Of a stretch of DNA of 64,000 bases, positions 51,828 to 61,313 are shown one piece after another. Each line of letters begins with the position of its first letter. Positions within the stretch are counted from its first letter, which is position 1. The position numbers were made by a program, and so were the translations under genes. Below the pieces are notes generated by a model, which had not been told where the DNA came from, searched no databases, and saw nothing but the letters and a program-made list of their open reading frames with translations. The stretch comes from JBAWWY01 sp037144355 (GTDB lineage: Bacteria > Bacillota > Clostridia > Peptostreptococcales > Anaerovoracaceae), in assembly GCA_037144355.1 (NCBI GenBank), contig JBAWWY010000001.1, positions 372,001 through 436,000 on the forward strand, read 5' to 3'.

Positions 51828-53162
51828 ATGTCAGCATTAATTCAAAACTATCTTGAAACAGTTAAAAAAAGAAATCCTGGCGAAGTAGAATTTCATCAAG
51901 CAGTTGAAGAAGTTCTAGAATCAATTGCTCCAGTTCTAGAAAAATTTCCTGAATATGTAGAAAAGGGAATCGTTGATCGTTTCCTAGAACCAGAAAGACA
52001 AATCATGTTCAGAGTTCCTTGGGTTGACGATGCTGGAAAAGTACAAGTAAACAGAGGATTCAGAGTACAATTCAACAGCGCTATCGGACCTTACAAAGGC
52101 GGCCTTCGTCTTCACCCATCTGTATATCTTGGAATCGTTAAGTTCCTAGGATTTGAACAAATTCTTAAGAACGCTCTTACTACTCTTCCTATCGGCGGAG
52201 GAAAAGGTGGTTCTGACTTTGATCCTAAAGGCAAGTCTGACAATGAAGTTATGAGATTCTGCCAAAGCTTTATGACTGAACTAGTTAAGTATATCGGACC
52301 TGATACTGACGTTCCAGCTGGCGACATCGGAGTAGGCGGAAGAGAAATCGGTTTCATGTTTGGACAATACAGAAGATTAGTAAACAGATTTGACGGAGTT
52401 TTAACTGGCAAGGGTATTGGTTGGGGAGGTTCTTTAGCTAGAACTGAAGCTACTGGATATGGACTAGTTTACTATGTTAGAGAAATGCTTAAAGCCAATG
52501 GCAAGAGCTTCAAAGATCAGTTAGTATCAATTTCAGGTTCTGGAAATGTTGCTATCTATGCTATCGAAAAAGCTAAATCATATGGCGCTAGAGTTATCAC
52601 AGTTTCTGACTCAAACGGATATATCATTGATATGGACGGAATTGATGTTGCTTTAGTTCAACAGATCAAAGAAGTTGAAAGAAAAAGAATCAGCGAATAT
52701 GCTGTTCGTAAGCCTAGTGCAAAATATGTTGACGGCGGATGTGTTTGGGATGTTAAATGCGACATCGCTCTTCCTTGCTCAACTCAGAATGACATCGACG
52801 TGGAAAAAGCTCAGACTCTTATCAACAATGGTTGCTATGCAGTTGGAGAAGGCGCTAACATGCCTTGCACAAACGACGCTGTTAAATTATTCCTAGCTAA
52901 CAAAGTATTTGTTGGACCTGCTAAGGCTGCAAACGCTGGTGGAGTTGCAACATCTGCTCTTGAAATGTCACAAAACAGCATGAGACTTGAATGGACTTTT
53001 GAAGAAGTTGATGCTAAACTTGACGCAATCATGACAAGCATATTCAAAGCTTGTGACGACGCTTCTAAAGAATTCGGAATGCCTGGTAACTATGTTGCTG
53101 GTGCAAACATCGCTGGATTCAAGAAAGTTGCAAAAGCAATGCTTGCTCAGGGCGTAATCTAA
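51828..53162 (+). CDS. gdhA: Glutamate dehydrogenase, E. coli GdhA-like
   Basis: A 444-residue hexameric-type enzyme interconverting glutamate with 2-oxoglutarate and ammonia. Signatures: VNRGFRVQFNSAIGPYKGGLRLHPSV, GGGKGGSDFDPKGKSDNEVMRFCQSF, the DVPAGDIGVGGREIGFMFG segment and the Rossmann loop SGSGNVAIYAIEKAKSYGARVITVSDSNG. The SDS sequence in that loop follows the NADP-type E. coli enzyme rather than the NAD-type clostridial GDH, so NADPH is favoured but not certain. Codon choice looks strongly biased, and the AAAAGGAG ribosome binding site is near-ideal, both signs of high expression; that suits an amino-acid fermenter. A strong terminator follows. Confidence 0.95.
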   Translation: MSALIQNYLETVKKRNPGEVEFHQAVEEVLESIAPVLEKFPEYVEKGIVDRFLEPERQIMFRVPWVDDAGKVQVNRGFRVQFNSAIGPYKGGLRLHPSVYLGIVKFLGFEQILKNALTTLPIGGGKGGSDFDPKGKSDNEVMRFCQSFMTELVKYIGPDTDVPAGDIGVGGREIGFMFGQYRRLVNRFDGVLTGKGIGWGGSLARTEATGYGLVYYVREMLKANGKSFKDQLVSISGSGNVAIYAIEKAKSYGARVITVSDSNGYIIDMDGIDVALVQQIKEVERKRISEYAVRKPSAKYVDGGCVWDVKCDIALPCSTQNDIDVEKAQTLINNGCYAVGEGANMPCTNDAVKLFLANKVFVGPAKAANAGGVATSALEMSQNSMRLEWTFEEVDAKLDAIMTSIFKACDDASKEFGMPGNYVAGANIAGFKKVAKAMLAQGVI

Positions 53163-53195
53163 ACTTAAACGACAAATAAAAATATACATAAAATT

Positions 53196-53230
53196 ATAGG
53201 GTAGCGAATTTAATTCGCTACCCTATTTTA
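53196..53230 (+). terminator. Intrinsic terminator of gdhA
   Basis: ATAGGGTAGCGAAT pairs with ATTCGCTACCCTAT (14-bp stem, short loop), followed by TTTTA. It may also serve the convergent addA gene. Confidence 0.88.
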
Positions 53231-53271
53231 AATCTCATGACATATCACATTTGAAATGTATAGTTACATTT

Positions 53272-56200
53272 TTAAATATCCACGTAAATTGCCCTGCCTA
53301 AGCTGAAAAGGTAAAGATAGGTTTCACTAATATTTATATTCCTGATTTTCTCAAGTGCTTCCTTGTATAATTTTAATTGCACTATATATTCATCTACAAA
53401 ACTTTCAAGCCCAAGATCACTCTTGTCTTTTATGAAATCCGTCTTAAAATCTACAAGCACATATTTTTCTCCGTCTTTAAAATAACAATCCACACTTCCT
53501 TGAATTATCACATTTGCATTTGCATCAAGATGGGCTGGAAGTTCCAATTCACTAGCAGGTTTTCTCAAGATGAAGGAAGTTTCCCTGTATAATCCATCTG
53601 ATTGAGCTGCTCTCATTCCCAGGTTAGATGTGAAAAATCCTACAATTTTGCCCACATCAATGGTATCTGCTTCTTCTTTGGAGAAAAAACCAGTTTTCAC
53701 AAGAGATTCAATGAATTCTTTGACCTTTCCTGAATCATTCCCGATCTTATAATCAATTTTTTCCATTGCTCTATGGAAAATTGTACCCTTATCAGTTGAT
53801 GAAAGTTCTGTTTCGCCACTGATAAATTTAGGTTTGGAATATTCACCCAAACTTTCAACTGTGATTATGCTCTTCTCTTTTAACCCTACCTCGGCTCCTT
53901 TGTTGCCGCCGCTTATTTTATTCCTCAATCTTTTTATTTCCGAAACGCTGAATTTTGATTGAAGCTGGGTAAGTCCCTTGTTTGGATATTCGTAGTTTAA
54001 TCTTTTTTCAATTTGCCCCTTATGGTTTTCATTTTCTTCACTTATATGAATTTTGAATCCATAATTGAAAACTTCCTTTATATCTTCGTTTCTTTCAATC
54101 TGGTATTTTCTATCGGCTTGAATCTGCCCTATATGGAAGTTTTCTCTTTCAATATCTCCAGCATCTGTGGCAACTAAAAGCCATTCCATGAAGCTTCCGA
54201 GATCAATTGCATTTTCCGGCTCTATATTCTTAACCTTTTCAACAGATTCCTCATATCCCTTAACAGAACCCATCAAAATCAACCTATCTTTTGCCCTGGT
54301 CAATGCAACGTAAAGTATTCTCATCTCTTCAGCCATTGCTTCTTTGTCTTTTCTCTCTTCGATAAGAAGTTGATTGACTGTTTTTAAATAGTATGATTGT
54401 TCCTCATCAACGAATCTGAGTCCGATTCCCAAATCTTTGTGAAAATTTATTTTTCCGCTGATGCTGTCCCTATTGAACTTTTTGCCAAGTGCTGAAACAA
54501 TAACCGCTGGGAATTCAAGACCTTTACTCTTATGCACGGTCATAATCCTGACAACATTATCATTTTCCGAAAGGAGTTTGACCTGTCCAGTTACGACCTT
54601 GTCTCTTTTAAGCTGGTCAATATAGTTTATGAATCCAAAAAGACCTTTTAGATGCATGTTTTGAAATAAGATTGCCTTGTCAATAAGTGCGTTTATATTG
54701 GATTGTCTTTGAAAACCGTTTGGCAGGGCTGCAATGTAATCATAATAATCCGTTTCTTTAATGAGCATTGTAATTAGATCTTCAATAGTCAGATAAGTTG
54801 AATCAAACTTCCACTTGTCCAATAAGCCAATAGCTCTCTTGCATTTGGAGATGAGCTGATTCTCCTCTTCATTACCAACTATTTCAAAATTTCTGGAAGC
54901 ATAAGTGGAGAATGCCTTGTGATAATTTATTCCTTTATTCCCAACCCTTATATTTATTAATTCTTTTATAGAAAAGTCGAAAATTGGTGACCTCAAAACA
55001 CTTATCAGCGGAATATCCTGCATCCTATTGTCTATAATTCTAAGTAGGTTTAGAAATACTCCAACTTCTAAAGTATCGAAATAGCCATCTTCCATGTCAA
55101 GAAAGTTTGGAATACCAGAACTATTCAATACTTCGCTATAGACATCCTTATATCCCGCAGCACTTCTCATCAATATTACAATATCCTTGTAATCCAGATT
55201 TCTTATCTTTCCGAGTTTTTCGTCATAAACAGGAAGCCCAGCCAATTCATTGATAACCTTGACTGCCGCATTAGCTTCAATTTCAGCGCTCTTCATTTCT
55301 TTTATTTCTTGGTCTAATTCCTCGTCGCCATCAAAACCATTCGTATTTACTGCCACAAGTTTAATCGGGAAATCTAATTCTCCATCATATGCAGACCCTT
55401 TGTAAAGCGCTGCATCACAGTCATAATCTATTTCAGCTGATTCCTCGTTCATAATACGCTGAAAAATATGGTTTATTCCTTCAATAATTCTGCTTTTACT
55501 TCTAAAATTCAAATTCAAATCAATTTTTATATTATTTTCATTTTTTTCTTCTTTATATTTTTTATATTTCGCGAGAAATATTTCAGGTTCAGCTAATCTG
55601 AATTTGTATATACTTTGCTTCACATCTCCCACCATGAAGACGTTGTTATCTCTCTTGATCTTGTCTATCAAGGTTTCCTGAACCATATTGCTGTCTTGAT
55701 ATTCATCAATAAAAATATGAAGGAATTTATCCCTGTACTCTTTAGAAACTGTTTCATCTTCCAGAATTAAAAGTGCCATATGTTCAATATCGCTAAAATC
55801 AATCAAACCTTTTTCTGTTTTCTTTTCTTTGTAGATATTATCGAATTCACGAACCAGGTATGAAAGTGTAATTGCTGAATCATACTCCCTATTAATTATG
55901 CCCAAATGTTCGGCAATAGTTCTTTGGTAGTATTTTCCCAATATCCCCTCCTTGATTGTTTTTTTGCCTTTTTCTCTAAGTTGGGTTATTTCAAATTTTA
56001 CTTCCTCATAAGCCTCTTTCTCTTCTTTTTTTACGCTGGCTCTTTCAAAGTTAATGCTTTTGATAAGCATTGCCATTTCATCAAATTCAATACTAGAATT
56101 GTTGCAGATTTGGTAATAAGTATTTTCTATATTGCCATATTCTACGCTCAATTTGATATATAGGCTTTCTATACCGTTTTCACAAGCTAAATCAAGAGCC

Positions 56201-56886
56201 CTTTTAAAGCATCTTAGTGCTTTTTTAAGATTGTTTGTTGTATTCTTCCACACTTCGTTATATAGTGGCCCATTTATGAATTCTCCCACTCCTCCGGCAA
56301 AGTTTTGCACATTTTCTTCAAGCCATTGGAATGGATATGGCATGCTTTGAATAAACTGATGTGTGGCTTGTATCATGGATTTTACATCGTTTTCATTTTT
56401 GCTTCCTGCATACTTGTTCAAAAAAGAAAGAAATCCTGAGTTCTCTTCACGAAAAAGCATTTGAAAAAGCTCTTCCATAGATTCGTTCTGCAGAATTGTC
56501 CTATTTGCATCGTCACATATTCTAAAATTAGGCTCAAGATTGATTAGATAAAAATATCTTCTTATTATCTCCAGAGAAAAAGCATGGAAAGTGCTAATAT
56601 TTGCTTTCCCAATTTTATTCAACTGGCTTGTTAAAAACTCATCCCTGCCTTGATTTGATTCAATTTCATCATATATGGCCGCAATTATTCTTTCCTTGAG
56701 TTCAGCCGCGGCAGCATTACTGAATGTGACAACTAGGATTTGATTGATTTCCACATTGTCTGAAAGTATTAGCTGTTTAATTCTTTCTACAAGGACCGCT
56801 GTTTTCCCAGATCCTGCCGCTGCTGAAACCAGAATGTTCTTGTCCCTGATCTTTATTGCGTCCTCTTGGGCTTTGCTCCATTGCAT
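53272..56886 (-). CDS. addA: ATP-dependent helicase/nuclease subunit A (AddA)
   Basis: The 1204-residue protein is a UvrD-like helicase fused to a RecB-type nuclease. N-terminal motifs: Q motif WSKAQEDAI, Walker A VSAAAGSGKTAVLVERI, then TFSNAAAAELKERI, the helicase motif II IFIDEYQDSN and motif III GDVKQSIYKFRLAEP, and motif V/VI region TVHKSKGLEFPAVIVS...LYVALTRAKDRLIL. The C-terminal nuclease has GSVDCYFKDGEKYVLVDFKTD, with the D and K of the active site. AddAB processes double-strand breaks. In most Firmicutes addB lies directly upstream; here a flippase gene is two bases upstream instead. The start ATG follows GGGAGG in the flippase 3' end. Confidence 0.94.
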   Translation of the reverse strand: MQWSKAQEDAIKIRDKNILVSAAAGSGKTAVLVERIKQLILSDNVEINQILVVTFSNAAAAELKERIIAAIYDEIESNQGRDEFLTSQLNKIGKANISTFHAFSLEIIRRYFYLINLEPNFRICDDANRTILQNESMEELFQMLFREENSGFLSFLNKYAGSKNENDVKSMIQATHQFIQSMPYPFQWLEENVQNFAGGVGEFINGPLYNEVWKNTTNNLKKALRCFKRALDLACENGIESLYIKLSVEYGNIENTYYQICNNSSIEFDEMAMLIKSINFERASVKKEEKEAYEEVKFEITQLREKGKKTIKEGILGKYYQRTIAEHLGIINREYDSAITLSYLVREFDNIYKEKKTEKGLIDFSDIEHMALLILEDETVSKEYRDKFLHIFIDEYQDSNMVQETLIDKIKRDNNVFMVGDVKQSIYKFRLAEPEIFLAKYKKYKEEKNENNIKIDLNLNFRSKSRIIEGINHIFQRIMNEESAEIDYDCDAALYKGSAYDGELDFPIKLVAVNTNGFDGDEELDQEIKEMKSAEIEANAAVKVINELAGLPVYDEKLGKIRNLDYKDIVILMRSAAGYKDVYSEVLNSSGIPNFLDMEDGYFDTLEVGVFLNLLRIIDNRMQDIPLISVLRSPIFDFSIKELINIRVGNKGINYHKAFSTYASRNFEIVGNEEENQLISKCKRAIGLLDKWKFDSTYLTIEDLITMLIKETDYYDYIAALPNGFQRQSNINALIDKAILFQNMHLKGLFGFINYIDQLKRDKVVTGQVKLLSENDNVVRIMTVHKSKGLEFPAVIVSALGKKFNRDSISGKINFHKDLGIGLRFVDEEQSYYLKTVNQLLIEERKDKEAMAEEMRILYVALTRAKDRLILMGSVKGYEESVEKVKNIEPENAIDLGSFMEWLLVATDAGDIERENFHIGQIQADRKYQIERNEDIKEVFNYGFKIHISEENENHKGQIEKRLNYEYPNKGLTQLQSKFSVSEIKRLRNKISGGNKGAEVGLKEKSIITVESLGEYSKPKFISGETELSSTDKGTIFHRAMEKIDYKIGNDSGKVKEFIESLVKTGFFSKEEADTIDVGKIVGFFTSNLGMRAAQSDGLYRETSFILRKPASELELPAHLDANANVIIQGSVDCYFKDGEKYVLVDFKTDFIKDKSDLGLESFVDEYIVQLKLYKEALEKIRNINISETYLYLFSLGRAIYVDI

Positions 56887-56888
56887 TA

Positions 56889-58493
56889 TTATTTCATTAG
56901 CCTCCCCTTGATCAATAAGGAAACTATTTTATCCCCTTTGGGCAACATCTTGATTTCGCTTTTGTTTATGCCCTTTGTCAATATCAAAGTAAGTCCATAA
57001 ACTATAGCACCAATTAAAACTGCCACTGCTGTTGCCAGATTTCTGCTAATAATCAATGAAAGAATATCGTAGGATCCAATAACGAAAATGCTCATTGCAA
57101 TACCTGAAATTATTGGCTTGGTAAAGGTAAGATGCATGTCAAATCGAGTATCTGTCATTTTTTTTACAAGAAGCAGATTTAAAATCCCAATTGTGATATA
57201 TGCCAAAGTGCTTCCGATTGCTGCTCCAACAATATTCAAACTTGGAATTCCCACGAATATATAGGTTGCAATTATTTTTACAATTACCCCTATGAATAAA
57301 GTTATAACTGCGATTGAAGGTCTTCCCAAACCTTGGAGTATCCCAGCCATCGTCTGTGCAATTGCTAAAAACAATATTCCGATGGAAAGCACAAAAAGAC
57401 TAGATGCTCCACTTGATGCACTTGCAGCCTGAAGTGGATAAAGAAGCAACATTATCTGCTCTGAGAGTGCCATCAATCCAAAAGTGCATGGCACTCCGAT
57501 AATTACTGATGTTCTGAGTCCCAAAGAAACATTTCTCTTTAAAAAATCTGTATCATTTATACTTTTTGCGGCTGAAATAGCCGGAACCAAACTAAGCGCT
57601 ATGCTGAGAGCCAATGCCTGGGGTATATTGATAATCGGTCCAGCCATGCCGGAAAACTGTCCATATAAGGCATTGGCTGATTCCGGCGAAAATCCTGTTT
57701 CCTGAAGTCTTCTCATTACAACTGTAACGTCCACTATATTCATAATTGGAAGTATTGAAACGCCGATTGTGATTGGAATGGCTATCGACGCAAGTTTTAA
57801 AAGAATTTTTCCGGCGCTTTCCCTTTTGTGAGGATTGTCATTTGTGAATTCACCATTAAGTTTCTTTCTCCTTCTGTAATAGATAAACATTAATATTGAA
57901 GTACCTGCAAGAGGTCCAATACTCGTTCCAAAAGACGCTCCCGCAGCTGCGAGCTCAACTCCTCTTGGAATAAGAATAATAGCCAATCCAAGCCCTATGG
58001 ATACCCTGACGAATTGTTCTACAATTTGTGAGATAGCCGTTGGAGACATTTCCTGCATACCTTGGAAATAACCTCTAAAAACGGCCATCATGGGTACGAA
58101 GAGAAGTGCCGGCGCAATTGCAACCATGGATGCATATGCCCCCTGATTTTTTAAAGCCTTTACTATCCATTCAGCTCCAAAGAAAAATATGGAAGCGGCT
58201 ACAATCCCAATGACAAACATCAATATAAATGAAAGCTTGAAAACCCTGTGGGCTTCTTCCCTGTTTCCAACCGCTATTCTTTCTGAAGTCATTTTTGATA
58301 TGGCTGCCGGTGCGCCATTGGTGGAAAAAACCAGCAAAAAAATATAAATAGGATAAGCTGTCTGATAATAGCCCATCCCCTGGTCCCCAATAATATTTGC
58401 AAGTGGAATCCTGAAAATCGCTCCCATTACTTGAACGATTAATCCAGCGGCTCCAAGAATAATAGCTCCTTTTAAAAATGTCCTTCTACTCAT
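56889..58493 (-). CDS. Lipid-linked oligosaccharide flippase, SpoVB/MurJ-like (MVF family)
   Basis: The 534-residue membrane protein has about 14 predicted helices of the MOP/MVF superfamily. Signatures: RRTFLKGAIILGAAGLIVQVMGAIFRIPLANIIGDQGMGYYQTAYPIYIFLL and the ALYGQFSGMAGPIINIPQALALSIALSLVPAISAA region. It resembles the stage V sporulation protein B group that moves lipid II or wall-polymer intermediates across the membrane; which of these cannot be told. The ATG at 58491-58493 follows GGAGG by five bases; a TTG four codons earlier would contain that site. It is cotranscribed with addA. Confidence 0.9.
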   Translation of the reverse strand: MSRRTFLKGAIILGAAGLIVQVMGAIFRIPLANIIGDQGMGYYQTAYPIYIFLLVFSTNGAPAAISKMTSERIAVGNREEAHRVFKLSFILMFVIGIVAASIFFFGAEWIVKALKNQGAYASMVAIAPALLFVPMMAVFRGYFQGMQEMSPTAISQIVEQFVRVSIGLGLAIILIPRGVELAAAGASFGTSIGPLAGTSILMFIYYRRRKKLNGEFTNDNPHKRESAGKILLKLASIAIPITIGVSILPIMNIVDVTVVMRRLQETGFSPESANALYGQFSGMAGPIINIPQALALSIALSLVPAISAAKSINDTDFLKRNVSLGLRTSVIIGVPCTFGLMALSEQIMLLLYPLQAASASSGASSLFVLSIGILFLAIAQTMAGILQGLGRPSIAVITLFIGVIVKIIATYIFVGIPSLNIVGAAIGSTLAYITIGILNLLLVKKMTDTRFDMHLTFTKPIISGIAMSIFVIGSYDILSLIISRNLATAVAVLIGAIVYGLTLILTKGINKSEIKMLPKGDKIVSLLIKGRLMK

Positions 58494-58596
58494 CTTGTCC
58501 TCCAAGGTTTATTTGGTTTATCTGCTTATTTATTGTATTCCAGTGTATTATATCAAAATTCATGTATGTTTTATATATTTAATTGCTGGTTTTTGA

Positions 58597-58602
58597 TATA
58601 AT
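58597..58602 (+). promoter_or_regulatory. Probable -10 element of gpmI
   Basis: TATAAT lies 36 bases before the gpmI ATG. The -35 at 17 bases is poor. A short inverted repeat (TTCAGT/AACTGAA) follows, next to the ribosome binding site. Confidence 0.45.
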
Positions 58603-58638
58603 GATTTTCAGTGATTAGAACTGAAGGAGTGATGAAAT

Positions 58639-60156
58639 ATGAAATCCCCAACTATGCTCATGATATTAGATGGATTTGGATGCAGCAAGGAAACAAGGGG
58701 CAATGCTATTGCTTTGGCCAACACTCCGAATTTAGACAAATTATTTAAAAAGTATGACCATTCATTGATTTCCGCAAGTGGAATGATGGTTGGACTTCCC
58801 GATGGCCAGATGGGAAACTCAGAAGTAGGGCATTTAAACCTTGGGGCTGGTAGAATAGTTTATCAGGAGCTGACAAACATAACCCAGAAAATCAAGGACA
58901 AGTCATTTTTCCAAAATGAAGCTTTACTGGCGGCAATGGACAATGCCAAGTCGAACAACAAAGCCCTCCATTTGATAGGTCTTCTTTCAGATGGTGGAGT
59001 ACATAGTCACATTGACCATCTTGTAGCAATTTTGGAACTTGCAAAAAAAAGCAAAATCGAAAATGTTTATATACATGCGATTCTTGATGGAAGAGATACT
59101 CCTCCTGATTCTGGCGCAAGCTTTATAGATGAAATCCAACTGGTTATAGGGAAGTTGAAAACTGGAAAGATTTCCACTGTTATGGGTAGATACTTCGCAA
59201 TGGACAGGGATCATCGCTGGGACAGGGTTTCTCAAGCATATGAAGCGATGAGCCAGGGTTTTGGCAGAGCTTCCAACACTCCTGAAGAAGCCGTCAAAAC
59301 TGCTTATTCACTTGGGGAAACCGATGAATTTGTAAAACCCGCCATTATATGCAGCGATGGATTCGTGGAAGACGGAGACTCAGTTGTCTTCTTTAACTTT
59401 AGGCCTGACAGAGCCAGGGAACTTACCCGGTGCTTTGTTGACCCTGCTTTTGATGGATTTGTCAGAAAGAAAATTTACAGCAAATTATGTTTTGTATGTT
59501 TGACCCAATATGACTCGCAAATGCCTAATGTTAAAGTCGCGTTTATGCCTCAATCTATTGACAACACTTTAGGCCAGTATTTGGCGGCAAACAATAAAAC
59601 CCAGCTTAGGATTGCAGAAACTGAGAAATATGCCCATGTGACCTTCTTTTTCAATGGCGGCGTTGAAACTCCAAATCCATTGGAGGACAGGCTTCTGATT
59701 CCTTCTCCCCTGGTAGCGACTTATGACCTGGAGCCTCAAATGAGCGCTGAGAAAATCACTGATGCGGTTATTGGACAAATAAATAGGGATTTTTACGATG
59801 TGATAATCATGAATTTCGCCAATTGCGACATGGTTGGTCATACTGGTGTTCTAGATGCCACAATTAAGGCTATAGAAACAATAGACAATTGCGTCGAGCA
59901 AATTGTTGCCATCGTTTTAGAAAAAGATGGTACGATATTGCTGACCGCGGATCATGGAAATGCGGAAAAAATGTTGGATGATGAGGGTAATCCCTTCACT
60001 GCCCACACTTCCAATCCAGTCCCTTTCATGATTATATCAAATAGACAGTATAAATTAAAAAGCAAGGGCATCCTTGCAGATGTTGCCCCTACCCTTTTAG
60101 AAATCATAGGTTTGAAAAAACCCGTTGAAATGACAGGAAACAGTTTGATAAAATAA
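58639..60156 (+). CDS. gpmI: 2,3-bisphosphoglycerate-independent phosphoglycerate mutase
   Basis: The 505-residue enzyme interconverts 3- and 2-phosphoglycerate in glycolysis. It belongs to the alkaline phosphatase superfamily, with metal aspartate D11 (LMILDGFG) and phosphoserine S61 (DGQMGNSEVGHLNLGAGR). Other motifs: DGRDTPP, MGRYFAMDRDHRWDR, VFFNFRPDRARELTR and, near the C-terminus, NFANCDMVGHTG and LLTADHGNAEKM with the remaining metal ligands. It is fully conserved in length. GGAG lies nine bases before ATG. Glycolytic neighbours (pgk, tpi, eno) are absent, so it is separate from the usual gap operon. Confidence 0.96.
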   Translation: MKSPTMLMILDGFGCSKETRGNAIALANTPNLDKLFKKYDHSLISASGMMVGLPDGQMGNSEVGHLNLGAGRIVYQELTNITQKIKDKSFFQNEALLAAMDNAKSNNKALHLIGLLSDGGVHSHIDHLVAILELAKKSKIENVYIHAILDGRDTPPDSGASFIDEIQLVIGKLKTGKISTVMGRYFAMDRDHRWDRVSQAYEAMSQGFGRASNTPEEAVKTAYSLGETDEFVKPAIICSDGFVEDGDSVVFFNFRPDRARELTRCFVDPAFDGFVRKKIYSKLCFVCLTQYDSQMPNVKVAFMPQSIDNTLGQYLAANNKTQLRIAETEKYAHVTFFFNGGVETPNPLEDRLLIPSPLVATYDLEPQMSAEKITDAVIGQINRDFYDVIIMNFANCDMVGHTGVLDATIKAIETIDNCVEQIVAIVLEKDGTILLTADHGNAEKMLDDEGNPFTAHTSNPVPFMIISNRQYKLKSKGILADVAPTLLEIIGLKKPVEMTGNSLIK

Positions 60157-60186
60157 ACTGCTTAATTCCGGAATCATTGTTTTATG

Positions 60187-60702
60187 CTAATTTTCTATTC
60201 CTTTTCTTGCTGGAACTCCAACGCTGTAATAGTGCTTGATTTCTTTCATTTCTGTGACAAGATCCGCTATTAGAATTATTTCATCTGGAGCATACCGCCC
60301 CGTCAATATAACTTCTGTTTCTTCAGGTCTCTTTTTTAAAACCTTTACGACTTCTTCAACGGTCAAAAGATTGAAATGGATTGAAGTGTTAATCTCATCA
60401 AATATTACCAAATCATAGTCAGACGATATTAAAACTTTCTCCATTCTCTGTAGCCCTGCTTTCGCATCTTTGATATCCTGGTCTGAAGGATTCCCATTAA
60501 CAAAATATAACCCTCCGAACTGCTCCATTTGGAAGCCTGGCAAAAATTCCTGCGCCTTAAGCTCGCTATATGGCTGCCCCTTCATGAACTGTCCGAAAAA
60601 AACTTTTTTACCTGCGCAGATAGCTCTTAACGAGAGTCCCAAAGCGGCAGTTGTCTTTCCCTTGCCATTTCCAGTGTATACTTGAATATATCCTTTGTTC
60701 AT
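60187..60702 (-). CDS. cobO: Cob(I)alamin/cob(I)yrinic acid a,c-diamide adenosyltransferase (BtuR/CobO)
   Basis: The 171-residue protein transfers the adenosyl group of ATP to the reduced cobalt of corrinoids. It has the BtuR/CobO P-loop TGNGKGKTTAALGLSLRA near the N-terminus, FGQFMKGQPYSE, and the YDLVIFDEINTSIHFNLL and EVILTGRYAPDEII segments. The ATG at 60700-60702 follows GGTGGG; a GTG three codons earlier is possible. It is the last gene of the corrinoid cluster, 17 bases after cobC. The gene converges on gpmI; no clear terminator is visible between them. Confidence 0.93.
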   Translation of the reverse strand: MNKGYIQVYTGNGKGKTTAALGLSLRAICAGKKVFFGQFMKGQPYSELKAQEFLPGFQMEQFGGLYFVNGNPSDQDIKDAKAGLQRMEKVLISSDYDLVIFDEINTSIHFNLLTVEEVVKVLKKRPEETEVILTGRYAPDEIILIADLVTEMKEIKHYYSVGVPARKGIEN

Positions 60703-60719
60703 GAATCCCACCCCGTATC

Positions 60720-61313
60720 CTATTTAAAATTTCTTGCTTGAATTAACACACCATAGTTGTTTACATATTCGATCTCAATTATCGACCCCGGATTTGTCCT
60801 AAAGTGCCAACACTTCTCAAGCTCAATATCCAAAAGAAATGCAATCGATGCTTTGATGAACATTCCGTGGGAAACAATTATGCAGTCCTTATTTCTTATT
60901 ATTACCTGTTTTAGGAAGTGGTCTGCTCTTATATATACATCTCTAAAACTCTCGCCTTGGGGAATTCCGAAATTTGAATAGTCTTTCATGAATTGGTCAT
61001 ATAAATCCGGAAACTTTTCCATTGCTTCCTTGTTTGTAAGATTTTCAAATATCCCGAATTCCATCTCCCTGACAATTTCATCGATTTTAATGATATTTTC
61101 CTTGGCACCTGCTATTGCCCGGGCTAATTTATATGCTCGAGGGCTGGGGCTTGAATAAATATCAATCTGAGAATTCATATCTTCCCTCATCAATTCCTCG
61201 ATTTCTTCCAACATTCTAGCACCCCTGGGTGAATATTCATAATCCGTCTTTCCATAAATCAAGCCTCTTTCATTTGCAGTTGTCTCAGGATGCCTTATTA
61301 AAATAATCCTCAT
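60720..61313 (-). CDS. cobC: Alpha-ribazole phosphatase-like histidine phosphatase (CobC)
   Basis: A 197-residue histidine phosphatase. The phosphohistidine motif is LIRHPETTANERGLIYG; the usual RHG is RHP here, while the histidine itself and the second catalytic histidine (IIVSHGMF) are kept. The glutamate region REMEFGIFENLT is also normal. In the corrinoid pathway it would remove the 5' phosphate of alpha-ribazole phosphate or adenosylcobalamin 5'-phosphate; the call rests mainly on its position between cobS (four-base overlap) and cobO. GGAG is well placed before ATG. Confidence 0.85.
   Translation of the reverse strand: MRIILIRHPETTANERGLIYGKTDYEYSPRGARMLEEIEELMREDMNSQIDIYSSPSPRAYKLARAIAGAKENIIKIDEIVREMEFGIFENLTNKEAMEKFPDLYDQFMKDYSNFGIPQGESFRDVYIRADHFLKQVIIRNKDCIIVSHGMFIKASIAFLLDIELEKCWHFRTNPGSIIEIEYVNNYGVLIQARNFK

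Noticed and set aside
53196..53226. The long inverted repeat after gdhA as a mobile-element end or attachment site
   Set aside because: It is a single perfect stem with a following T-run directly after a stop codon, which is what an intrinsic terminator looks like; no second copy or target duplication was noticed.
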